Shown here piece by piece: positions 19,993 through 29,020 of a stretch of 29,145 nucleotides of DNA; position 1 is the first letter of the stretch, and each line of letters opens with the position of its first letter. The translations under genes were made by a program, and so were the position numbers. The notes under the pieces were generated by a model. It searched no databases and was not told the DNA's origin. It saw nothing but the letters and a program-made list of their open reading frames with translations. Source of the DNA: Betaproteobacteria bacterium (lineage in GTDB: Bacteria; Pseudomonadota; Gammaproteobacteria; Burkholderiales; SG8-41); contig JAOTVX010000043.1 in the NCBI GenBank assembly GCA_029863175.1, positions 1-29,145 of the forward strand, written 5' to 3'.

Positions 19993-20550
19993 GATATGAT
20001 ACTGCAGGCTAATCTGCAGAAAATTGATGCCGTCGTTCGGCTTCTTGATGTCCGCGTTCGAAAAGTGCTGATAGCTGCAGCTCAGGGCGAACGCGTTCCG
20101 GGCCCCGAAGCGGTAACCGACACCGAAATGGCTGCCAAACTGGAACGACGTGCCGAAGCCCTTGTTGCCCAGCGAGATTTCGGACAGAAGGTGGGCCCCG
20201 ATTCCCGCTTCAACATAGGGACCCTTGAGGTCGTTTTGCTGAAGCCGAAACACCGGCGTTACCCCAATCTCGGCCAGGTCTTTGTTCTGTCCCGGCAACG
20301 CGTCGCGCCGCCAATAGCCGACGCCGACATCCCAGAATCCGCCGACGTGCCAGCGCTTCCCTTCGAACCAGCGCCGATCCCAGTCCCATTGCAGGGCGAC
20401 GTCCACCATCCCGGTGCCGTCACCAGAGCTTGAACCCCCACCGGCGCCGACGCCGCCTTGGATCGAAATTCCATCGACGGCCCCGGCAGAACCGATCGCA
20501 AGCACCATCAGCAGTGCGGCCGTCGCGCCGCGTAACTTATTCTTCTTAAT
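19990..20550 (-). CDS. pagL: PagL-type lipid A 3-O-deacylase (acyloxyacyl hydrolase family), ATT start proposed
   Basis: An outer-membrane beta-barrel enzyme of this family removes an acyl chain from lipid A. The C-terminal half carries the family signature: PYVEAGIGAHLLSE, an aromatic-alternating barrel pattern, and SYQHFSNADIKKPNDG with the catalytic His-x-Ser pair. The last residues LQISLQYHI resemble a barrel end. The first standard start, ATG at 20508, would begin inside a signal peptide. No ATG, GTG or TTG exists in frame between there and an upstream stop. ATT at 20548-20550 gives MKKNKLRGATAALLMVLAIG, a classic signal peptide, with AAGGGGGAG (20555-20563) four bases ahead. Residue Asn176 stands where the catalytic Glu of P. 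aeruginosa PagL would align by spacing, so activity is uncertain. Confidence 0.8.
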   Translation of the reverse strand: MKKNKLRGATAALLMVLAIGSAGAVDGISIQGGVGAGGGSSSGDGTGMVDVALQWDWDRRWFEGKRWHVGGFWDVGVGYWRRDALPGQNKDLAEIGVTPVFRLQQNDLKGPYVEAGIGAHLLSEISLGNKGFGTSFQFGSHFGVGYRFGARNAFALSCSYQHFSNADIKKPNDGINFLQISLQYHI

Positions 20551-20604
20551 TATTCTCCCCCTTACTTCAATGCTGCTGAGACGTTACTCAATTGGAATAA
20601 GGGT

Positions 20605-20700
20605 GGCGAGCCTTACCCCCGGCACTTGCAAAAAATAGCTGTGGCTGCTTCCTTCCGGACCTGACCAGGTTCACTATCCTGCAATGCGGGGAGGCCCGCC
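20605..20700 (-). ncRNA. ffs: Signal recognition particle RNA, small (4.5S) type
   Basis: The RNA core of SRP, which binds Ffh and targets nascent membrane proteins. The minus strand contains CCTGGTCAGGTCCGGAAGG followed by AAGCAGCC, the near-invariant domain IV with its GGAA tetraloop. The ends pair over nine bases: GGCGGGCCT at 20700-20692 with AGGCTCGCC at 20613-20605, including one G-T wobble, which sets a length of 96 bases. A CATAAT on the minus strand at 20723-20718 is a possible -10 box, in which case the primary transcript is slightly longer. No intrinsic terminator follows; the pagL-like start is 54 bases downstream on the same strand. Placement ahead of dnaX is common in proteobacteria. 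Confidence 0.95.
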
Positions 20701-20895
20701 GTCAATCAAATGAAAACATTATGCACGGACGCCGGACGATGCGCTACAGCGCCCCGTTCACGACAACTTTACAAGCGCGTGGTTTAATGCTTCCATTTAA
20801 CCCGCCGCGAGAAGCAGAGCTCGCGCTGTGGCGCCTCTACGGGTCGCCGGCGTCAAATCCCGATGACAATGTCAACATCCTGAGCGGAGGAGTGC

Positions 20896-22866
<1,971 letters not shown>

Positions 22867-22930
22867 ACGAGGTGCGGTCATGGGTCACCGCATGACGATC
22901 GCTGCAGTCAGTGCCCGGCGCTTGCGGCAC

Positions 22931-23629
22931 TTACCCGCCGTTCCGCCGCGCCTCGCTGCGCGGGTTTGCCAGCCCCAGCGATGCGATCAGCGCCTCGGCA
23001 TCGAGGTCGCGGCGCAGGTCGCGGCGCACTTCCTGCCAGCGGAAGCGCACTGAGTTTCTGACGATTTCGTCGTCCAGGCGCTTCAACTCGTCTATGACGG
23101 GCGCCCGGCTGATCAGCGCCCCGGGGCTCTCCGAGAACGGCGTCTCGTCATCGCGCACAGCGGCCCAGTCACACGATTCCAGACGTGCGCTCAGACGCTC
23201 CGTGAGCTCCAGAAATTCGCCACCCGCTCCCTCCGGCATACCGGTAGCCGTGAGGATCGCATCGACGACGGCGGCCATGAGACGACCGACCTCGTCTTGG
23301 CCCGCATTGGTGCGCCGCATCACGAGGCCGCCTGCGTAAATCGAAATATCCGACAGGCACGCGAGCCAGACATACCACTTTGCGATGTCGATCGATTTAA
23401 CGTAGTCATCGTTATCGAACAGGTTTGGAAAACCCACGCCCGCGCGCGTTCTGAGATAGCCGTACAGGGAGGTCTGCGCGACGTGGCTGGCGCGGGACTC
23501 GAGAAACTGCCGCAAGCCGTCGCGGTCGTTGATTCGCGTCCGCCGACCCCGTCCACCCGCCCCAAGGTAGTGTCGGAAGGTCTGCCACAACTCCGCGGCT
23601 CTGGCCCGGACCGGCCATGGCGCCGTCAT
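22931..23629 (-). CDS. Conserved-looking soluble protein of unknown function
   Basis: I do not recognise this 232-residue protein. It has no signal peptide, no membrane helix and no nucleotide-binding motif. The composition is charged and Arg/Ala/Asp-rich, apparently mostly helical, with an aromatic patch (IDIAKWYVWLACLSDISIYAGGL in part) near residues 75-98. I chose ATG at 23629 because AGAGGTGA precedes it by five bases and residues upstream of it (MPPVGSARHRKD...) look non-coding. It converges on acs (64-bp gap) and diverges from the symporter operon (116-bp gap), so it shares a promoter region with the transporter and may be connected with acetate metabolism or its control. Confidence 0.75.
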   Translation of the reverse strand: MTAPWPVRARAAELWQTFRHYLGAGGRGRRTRINDRDGLRQFLESRASHVAQTSLYGYLRTRAGVGFPNLFDNDDYVKSIDIAKWYVWLACLSDISIYAGGLVMRRTNAGQDEVGRLMAAVVDAILTATGMPEGAGGEFLELTERLSARLESCDWAAVRDDETPFSESPGALISRAPVIDELKRLDDEIVRNSVRFRWQEVRRDLRRDLDAEALIASLGLANPRSEARRNGG

Positions 23630-23745
23630 ATTGTCACCTCTGGACATTAATGATTGAAACAGCGTATCTTTACGGTGCCTAGCGCTCCCCACCGGGGGCA
23701 ACGGACACTATCCGGCAAGACCACCAAATAAGAGGAGGATAGCGC

Positions 23746-24006
23746 ATGAGCACGGCCAATACCCAAAAAGCGCACTGGGAACGAACCCGCCGGTTGATGA
23801 TTATCCATTTAACGATCTGGTTCATCTTCTCGTTCGTCGTCCATTGGTTCGCCCCGCAGCTGAACAAGATTTCCTTCATGTATTTCCCGCTCGGTTTCTA
23901 TATGGCGGCGCAGGGCTCGCTCGTTGTGTTCGTGGTCCAGCTCTTTCTCTTCGCCAAGCAGCAGGAGAAGATCGACCGCGACTGTGGCATGGCTGAAGAC
24001 GAATAA
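23746..24006 (+). CDS. Sodium:solute symporter small subunit (DUF4212)
   Basis: An 86-residue inner-membrane protein with two predicted membrane helices (MIIHLTIWFIFSFVVHWFA and FYMAAQGSLVVFVVQLFLF) separated by a short loop (PQLNKISFMYFPLG). The N-terminal AHWERTRRLM and overall layout match the small subunit found next to VC_2705-type sodium:solute symporters. GAGGAGG lies nine bases before the ATG. The large subunit begins 15 bases downstream, so the two are almost certainly co-expressed. The precise role in transport is not established. Confidence 0.9.
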   Translation: MSTANTQKAHWERTRRLMIIHLTIWFIFSFVVHWFAPQLNKISFMYFPLGFYMAAQGSLVVFVVQLFLFAKQQEKIDRDCGMAEDE

Positions 24007-24021
24007 AGGGGGGAATGCGCC

Positions 24022-25851
24022 ATGAGCTTTTTCAAACCAAAAGGTTCGTTCATCGACAACCTGCCTCGGATCTACGGCCTCTACACCGGCGGCTTCGTTC
24101 TCTTTATTGCCTTGATGGCCGTACTGGAGCAGTTTGGACTGGGCGCCGATACGATCGGGATTCTGTTCGTAGCCTTCACGATCTTCATCTATGCCCTGAT
24201 CGGGTGGCTGTCGCGCACCATGCAGATCGATGCCTACTACGTCGCCGGCCGCCAGGTGCCGCCCGTATTCAACGGGATGGCGACCGGAGCGGACTGGATG
24301 TCGGGCGCCTCGTTCGTCGCAATGGCGGGCGGCATCTACATGGGCGGTCACGCCTACCTCGCGTTCGTCGTGGGGTGGACCGGGGGTTACGTGCTGGTCG
24401 GAACCTTGATGGCGCCGTACCTGCGCAAGTTCGGCTGCTATACCGTGCCCGACTTCATCGGGACGCGCTATGGCGGCAACTTCGCGCGTTTGTGCGGGGT
24501 GCTCGTGCTGGTGATCGCCTCGTTCACGTACGTGACGGCGCAGATCAACGCCACGGGCACGATCGCCTCGCGCGCGCTGCAGATCCCGTTCGAAGTCGGC
24601 GTATGGTTCGGCCTGTTGGGCATCCTGCTGTGCTCGATGTTAGGCGGCATGCGTGCGGTGACCTGGACTCAGGTGGCGCAGTACATCGTGCTCATCATCG
24701 CCTACCTGGTGCCGGTCATCTGGATGTCGAACAAGCAGGGCTTTGGCATCATTCCGCAGTTGGTTTATGGCGATGCGGTGGCGCGGATCGGCGAGCTGGA
24801 GGTACTGCATCAGGTCGGTGTGCTCAAGCCAGCCGCAGCCGTGGCCGGCGTGAGCGCGCTCACCGTGAAGCACGCGGCGTCCGGCGATTCCGTGATCTCG
24901 GCAATCCGATTCGTGACGCTCGTCGCGTGCATGATGCTCGGCACCGCGTCGCTGCCGCACATCCTGATGCGCTATTTCACGACGCCCTCGGTTAGAGACG
25001 CGCGCAGGTCGGTGGCTTGGTCGCTGTTCTTCATCTTCCTGCTCTACTTCACGGCGCCCGCATTGGCCACCTTCACCAAGCTCCAGGTGCTCGATCCGAA
25101 CCTCGCCACTAGCATCATCGGCAAGTCGATCGCGGACGTGAACGCGCTCGAGTGGATTCAGAAGTGGAGCAACGTCGGCTTCCTCAAGATCATCGACAGC
25201 AACGGTGACGGGATCCTGCAGATCAACGAGTTCTTCATGCGCGGCGACATCGTCGTGCTGGCGACACCGGAGATTGCGGGTTTGCCGTACGTAATCTCGG
25301 GCCTCGTTGCCGCCGGCGGCATGGCGGCAGCGATGTCTACGGCCGACGGGCTGCTGCTGGCGATTGCCAACGCGCTCTCGCACGATCTTTACTACAAGAT
25401 GATCGACCCGAAGGCGGACGTGCGGCATCGTCTGATCGTCGCCCGCGTTCTGCTGGTCGGCATCGGCGCGGCGGGTGCCGTCGTCGCAAGCTTCAGGCTG
25501 ACCACGATTCTCGGTGCCGTGGCCTGGGCATTCGACTTCGCCATGTCCGGATTATTTTTCCCGCTGGTGCTGGGCGTCTGGTGGAAGCGTGCCAACCGTC
25601 CAGGGGCCATTGCAGGCATGCTCATCGGCCTCGGCGTAGGGACCTGGTATCTCTACATGGTGCGGTGGGGCGGCATGACGCCGTGGCTGGGTATTGACCA
25701 CCTGCGGTTCGGGATCATCGGCGCAGGCGCGAGCCTTATCGCCATGGTTGCGGTGTCGCTGATGACCAAGGAACCGGATGCGGAGACGCAAGCCATGGTC
25801 GACGAGCTCCGTATCCCGAAGGGCGAGACTATCCTGGGCTCGACTCACTGA
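24022..25851 (+). CDS. Sodium:solute symporter of the VC_2705/ActP-like type
   Basis: A 609-residue inner-membrane transporter of the SSS family, with at least 12 hydrophobic segments. Family features are YYVAGRQVPPVFNGMATGADWMSGASF in part, GGHAYLAFVVGWTGGYV, RYFTTPSVRDARRSVAWS and GGMAAAMSTADGLLLAIANALSHDLY. Pairing with a DUF4212 small subunit and closeness to acs suggest a short-chain monocarboxylate, most likely acetate, as substrate; this is inference. An extramembrane loop holds a canonical 12-residue EF-hand calcium loop, DSNGDGILQINE (residues 392-403, bases 25195-25230). AAGGGGGG precedes the ATG. A strong intrinsic terminator follows at 25875. Confidence 0.93.
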   Translation: MSFFKPKGSFIDNLPRIYGLYTGGFVLFIALMAVLEQFGLGADTIGILFVAFTIFIYALIGWLSRTMQIDAYYVAGRQVPPVFNGMATGADWMSGASFVAMAGGIYMGGHAYLAFVVGWTGGYVLVGTLMAPYLRKFGCYTVPDFIGTRYGGNFARLCGVLVLVIASFTYVTAQINATGTIASRALQIPFEVGVWFGLLGILLCSMLGGMRAVTWTQVAQYIVLIIAYLVPVIWMSNKQGFGIIPQLVYGDAVARIGELEVLHQVGVLKPAAAVAGVSALTVKHAASGDSVISAIRFVTLVACMMLGTASLPHILMRYFTTPSVRDARRSVAWSLFFIFLLYFTAPALATFTKLQVLDPNLATSIIGKSIADVNALEWIQKWSNVGFLKIIDSNGDGILQINEFFMRGDIVVLATPEIAGLPYVISGLVAAGGMAAAMSTADGLLLAIANALSHDLYYKMIDPKADVRHRLIVARVLLVGIGAAGAVVASFRLTTILGAVAWAFDFAMSGLFFPLVLGVWWKRANRPGAIAGMLIGLGVGTWYLYMVRWGGMTPWLGIDHLRFGIIGAGASLIAMVAVSLMTKEPDAETQAMVDELRIPKGETILGSTH

Positions 25852-25874
25852 GGTTATTGCTTTAACAGTAAGAC

Positions 25875-25906
25875 CGGGGCAGGCGCGAGTCTGCCCCGTT
25901 TTTTTT
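25875..25906 (+). terminator. Intrinsic terminator after the symporter gene
   Basis: Perfect 8-bp stem CGGGGCAG (25875-25882) / CTGCCCCG (25891-25898) with an 8-base loop and eight T directly after it. It ends the DUF4212-symporter transcript. Confidence 0.93.
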
Positions 25907-25936
25907 GCAAGAATTTGTCGCAAAGGCTTGGAGCAT

Positions 25937-26293
25937 ATGACAGAGGGGTTCCCGATCTGGGTGATCGTCGTCGATTACGTCCTCGGGACGGTCATGTGGA
26001 CGCTGATCGGGCGCTTCGGGATGAGCATTTTCCTGCCCGAAACCAGCAGCTTTTTTTTCATGCGCTTCTTCGTCCGCGTGACGAACCCGCTGCTGAAACT
26101 CTTCGACCCGATCACGCCGGCCTTTCTCGTTCGCCCCCTCGTCCCGCTCTACGTCGCCTGGTTCTTCTTCATGTTCCGCTTCTACGCCATGCCCTGGCTG
26201 CTGGGCTACTCCGTAATGGGAATGCTTTCCTTCCCGCTGGAAAGCGAGATCGCCCAGGGGGTCGCCTACCTGGTCGGGAAGCTGCTCAACTGA
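25937..26293 (+). CDS. Small membrane protein, YggT-like
   Basis: A 118-residue protein with three or so hydrophobic segments: WVIVVDYVLGTVMWTLIG, a middle segment around LVPLYVAWFFFMFRFYAMPW, and a C-terminal amphipathic stretch. The run VRVTNPLLKLFDPITP resembles the helix-P-x-x-P segment of YggT proteins, which is why I offer that name with low certainty. ATG at 25937 has TTGGAG four bases upstream; the frame is open further upstream but crosses the terminator of the previous gene, so a longer start is rejected. A short GC hairpin (26298-26313, GCGGGA/TCCCGC) follows the stop without a T-tract, then tRNA-Ser. Confidence 0.75.
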   Translation: MTEGFPIWVIVVDYVLGTVMWTLIGRFGMSIFLPETSSFFFMRFFVRVTNPLLKLFDPITPAFLVRPLVPLYVAWFFFMFRFYAMPWLLGYSVMGMLSFPLESEIAQGVAYLVGKLLN

Positions 26294-26320
26294 GATCGCG
26301 GGACCCTTCCCGCCATCTGA

Positions 26321-26326
26321 TAAAAT
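26321..26326 (+). promoter_or_regulatory. Candidate -10 box for tRNA-Ser
   Basis: TAAAAT ends ten bases before the first base of the tRNA, a fitting distance for a transcript start just ahead of the mature 5' end. No clear -35 is visible. Confidence 0.4.
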
Positions 26327-26336
26327 TGGCGCCTCC

Positions 26337-26427
<91 letters not shown>

Positions 26428-26583
26428 GGTCAACTGGACTGACTAGTTAATGCCGCTCCCTTGGAAGACGAAAAACAGAGGGAACGTCAGTTCATTGATC
26501 TTGCGCGGTTAGGCGAAGATTGTGGCAGTTGCCCCGGCAACGGGCGTGAGCGAAGCCGCAGGCGCGGAAAGACGGGGGAATAG

Positions 26584-27537
26584 ATGGCGGAAAGCAAGGC
26601 GACGGCGGTCGAGGAGGCGGCGCGCGAAGACTTGGCCGGGCTTGTCGAGCTGCGCCGGGCGTGCATGCCCCATGTCGCGGCAACGCCGAACTTGTTGGCC
26701 TGGCAATGGCTCGACAATCCGTCGGGGCAGGCGCGCATCTACGTCATCCGCGACCGCGGTCGCATCGTCTCGATGTATCAGGCGATCCAGCAGCGCGTGC
26801 GCTTCGGCGGCGCGGTACGGGCCGCGCGCATGATCCAGGACGTCATGACGCTTCCCGACTATCGCGGGCGCGGCTATTTGCACGCACAGGCCTGGCGTTG
26901 CCTGGACGATATGACCGCCGCCGGGGAAGTGGGCTATACATTTCCCAACCAACAATCCGAACGCAGCTTTCGCCGCACCGGCTGGATCGAGCTCGGCCGG
27001 GTGCCGCTTCGGACCAGGACGATCGCGCCGGCCGCACCGGCCGCGCCCCAAGGGCCGCGTGTCGTGCTGCGCGAAGTCGACCGTTTCGACGAGGCCGCCA
27101 CCCGGATTTGGCAACAGAGCGGCCTCCCATGCGGCGTTCACCGCGACGCCGAATATTTGAATTGGCGCTACCGCAAGCCCGATTGCCATTACGCGAGATT
27201 CATCGTCGGTGACAATGCCGGTATTCTGGTGCTCAAGCGCTATGCCGAAGGGGATCGGGTGATCGTCCACATCTGCGAGCTCGTGGCGCCGGCGGACGCG
27301 GGCGAATTGGTCACGGCGGCGCTCGCCGCGGCCGAGCACCACGCCCAGCGTCTGGGTACGAGCGAACTTACGTGCTGGCTGCCCGCGGGCCACCCGCACG
27401 AGCCGGCTTATGAAGCGGCTGGGTTCGGGCTACAGCAATTAGACCGCTATATATTTGCCACCGCAAACGACGCGGGCGGCCTTCCCACCGATTCGAGCGC
27501 GTGGCACTTCAGCCAAGGGGATAGCGATGTCTACTAA
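26584..27537 (+). CDS. Double-GNAT acyltransferase-like protein
   Basis: A 317-residue protein with a GNAT fold at the N-terminus (DVMTLPDYRGRGYLHAQAW, the acetyl-CoA-binding RGRGY at 94-98) and a second degenerate GNAT-like half starting with YLNWRYRKPD (191-200). The L-N-W-R-Y-x-x-P layout is, from memory, common in GNAT proteins of polysaccharide and lipid-modification loci; the substrate cannot be read from sequence. ATG at 26584 follows GGGGGAATAG. The downstream PIG-L deacetylase overlaps its stop by 11 bases, so the two are translationally coupled. Together they could swap an N-acetyl group on an amino sugar for another acyl group; that is inference. Confidence 0.82.
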   Translation: MAESKATAVEEAAREDLAGLVELRRACMPHVAATPNLLAWQWLDNPSGQARIYVIRDRGRIVSMYQAIQQRVRFGGAVRAARMIQDVMTLPDYRGRGYLHAQAWRCLDDMTAAGEVGYTFPNQQSERSFRRTGWIELGRVPLRTRTIAPAAPAAPQGPRVVLREVDRFDEAATRIWQQSGLPCGVHRDAEYLNWRYRKPDCHYARFIVGDNAGILVLKRYAEGDRVIVHICELVAPADAGELVTAALAAAEHHAQRLGTSELTCWLPAGHPHEPAYEAAGFGLQQLDRYIFATANDAGGLPTDSSAWHFSQGDSDVY

Positions 27538-28228
27538 TCGTCCGCCGCGAATGCTGGTGATCGCGCCGCATCCGGACGACGAGGTCCTCGGCGCGGGCGG
27601 GACAATCGCGCGCTTCGCCGCCGCCGGCGTGGTCACGGTCGCGACCATCGCCGCACATATGCCCCCGCTTTATACCGAAGAGCTCCACCAGCAGACGGTC
27701 GCGGAAGCGAAAAAAGCGCACCAAAGGCTCGGGGTTAAAAAGTCGATCTTCCTCGACAATCCGGCGGTGCTGCTTGACCGGATCGAACTCCCCGAGTTCA
27801 ATGGCATGGTGAGCACGATTGTCGCGGAGGCCGAGCCCGACGTGCTGTTGATCCCGTATTACGACCGCCATGTCGACCATCGGCGCGTGTTCGATGCCTG
27901 CATGGTGGCCGCGCGCCCGATCGGCGCCGGGCGCAACATCGGCCTGGTCGCGGCGTATGAATCGCTGTCGGAAACCCATTGGAACGCGCCCCATTTGGAG
28001 CCTAACTTCACGCCCAACTGGAACGTCGACATCAGCGATCATATCGACGCCAAGCTCGACGCCATGCGCTGCTACGAAAGCCAGGTGCGTCCGTTTCCCG
28101 CATCGCGCTCAGTCGAGGCGCTCAGGGCGCTCGCGCTCTTCCGCGGCAGCCAGGCAGGCATGGCTTATGCCGAGGCCTATCATTTGCTGCGCCTGTCACG
28201 CGCCCCAGAATCGCTGTTCGGGGGTTAA
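27527..28228 (+). CDS. PIG-L family zinc-dependent deacetylase
   Basis: The 233-residue product has the PIG-L/LmbE metal site: APHPDDE at residues 13-19 and DRHVDHRR (113-120) supplying the third ligand. Members remove N-acetyl groups from amino sugars or sugar conjugates. No signal peptide is present, so it acts in the cytosol. ATG at 27527 follows AAGGGGAT and overlaps the stop of the GNAT gene; the frame is open further upstream but that part lies inside the GNAT gene. Substrate unknown; the coupling with an acyltransferase suggests cell-surface glycan or nucleotide-sugar modification. Confidence 0.9.
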   Translation: MSTNRPPRMLVIAPHPDDEVLGAGGTIARFAAAGVVTVATIAAHMPPLYTEELHQQTVAEAKKAHQRLGVKKSIFLDNPAVLLDRIELPEFNGMVSTIVAEAEPDVLLIPYYDRHVDHRRVFDACMVAARPIGAGRNIGLVAAYESLSETHWNAPHLEPNFTPNWNVDISDHIDAKLDAMRCYESQVRPFPASRSVEALRALALFRGSQAGMAYAEAYHLLRLSRAPESLFGG

Positions 28229-28491
28229 GGCGGCGGCCTATTCGGGCGTTCGCGATGGTTGGCCGGTGGAATTGGCGGGAGATATGTGTCAAAAGCACGT
28301 GACGATCCCATAAATATGTGATGCCTTAGCACGCCCTGGACGCATAGCCTGCTCTACTATGGGAATCTAGCCCCACCACTACCCAGAATGCTTGCAGCGT
28401 GGACTATTTACCTTGTTGATTTTGTTCATAGAGCATAGCGTTTACCGATTAAAGCAATAACCCAGATCAGCTCTTCCACAGGGAAGGCACT
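28229..28491. other. AT-richer gap without a gene
   Basis: This 263-bp gap carries no plausible reading frame. Its second half (about 28310-28480) is clearly richer in A/T than the surroundings and includes TTGATT and CATAGC/CATAGAG segments that could be promoter parts, but no pair has proper spacing. The AGGGAAGG at its end is the ribosome-binding site of the next gene. Confidence 0.45.
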
Positions 28492-28866
28492 ATGAAAGCG
28501 ATAGAGTTGACTCAGCAATGGTTCGGGCAATGGTTCGCGTATCTGAGCGCGTGCTTCGAGCTACCCATGACGGCACCCATCTGCCGGCCGGCTTGGACCT
28601 TGGCCGCAATCGGCTCGGCCGCGATCGCCGGCGTCCTGACGCTCTGGCTGCTCTGGCGTCTCATTGACTACAAGCTCAAGCTGCGCGCTGCGCTGCGCGC
28701 CCAGGCCGAGCGCGACAGGATCGACCATGAGGCGATCGCGCACACGCAATGGATCGGCGATACGGCCTACCACGCCGAGTTATCCGAGGAGGAAGTTCGC
28801 CGCCGCATCGCCGAAGGACTCGAGGCACACAAAACCAACGCGGCGCCGATTTCGGGCACTTCTTAG
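28492..28866 (+). CDS. Small single-helix membrane protein of unknown function
   Basis: I do not recognise this 124-residue protein. One membrane helix lies at about residues 35-57 (WTLAAIGSAAIAGVLTLWLLWRL in part), followed by a basic stretch (DYKLKLRAALRAQAERDR) and a soluble, charged, helical tail (ELSEEEVRRRIAEGLEAH). The positive residues after the helix suggest that the tail is cytosolic. AGGGAAGG stands about five bases before the ATG, and a clean intrinsic terminator follows 23 bases after the stop, so this is a genuine short transcription unit of its own. Confidence 0.75.
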   Translation: MKAIELTQQWFGQWFAYLSACFELPMTAPICRPAWTLAAIGSAAIAGVLTLWLLWRLIDYKLKLRAALRAQAERDRIDHEAIAHTQWIGDTAYHAELSEEEVRRRIAEGLEAHKTNAAPISGTS

Positions 28867-28889
28867 TGACATGCTTCGCTGATTACACA

Positions 28890-28910
28890 CCCCGCGTTGG
28901 CGGGGTTTTT
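28890..28910 (+). terminator. Intrinsic terminator after the small membrane protein gene
   Basis: Stem CCCCGC (28890-28895) / GCGGGG (28900-28905) with loop GTTG, followed by TTTTTG. Confidence 0.9.
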
Positions 28911-28971
28911 GTTTGTGGTGCTACGGATTCTCTGCGCCACGTTCACCGCGGCATCGGAGATTGTTTGCGGT

Positions 28972-29018
28972 AGGAGTTTGTCGGACTTAGTCCCGACAAA
29001 CTCCTAATGTAAAACCGG
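28972..29018 (+). repeat. Hairpin repeat, copy 3 (abutting the group II intron)
   Basis: Arms AGGAGTTTGTCGG (28972-28984) and CCGACAAACTCCT (28993-29005), followed by GTAAAACCG at about 29009-29017. This matches copies 1 and 2 up to AAAACCG. The similarity stops two to three bases before the inferred intron boundary at 29021, so the repeat appears cut by the intron. Confidence 0.8.
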
Positions 29019-29020
29019 CA

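Noticed and set aside
22868..22920. 7-bp repeats or terminator between acs and the unknown gene
   Set aside because: GGTCATG/GGTCACC/GCATGAC is suggestive, and GTCATG/CATGAC can pair, but the units are too few and too different to list as a repeat, and no T-tract is present.
24015..24995. 326-codon plus-strand frame overlapping the symporter gene
   Set aside because: Arg-rich out-of-frame shadow; the symporter frame has clear membrane segments and family motifs.
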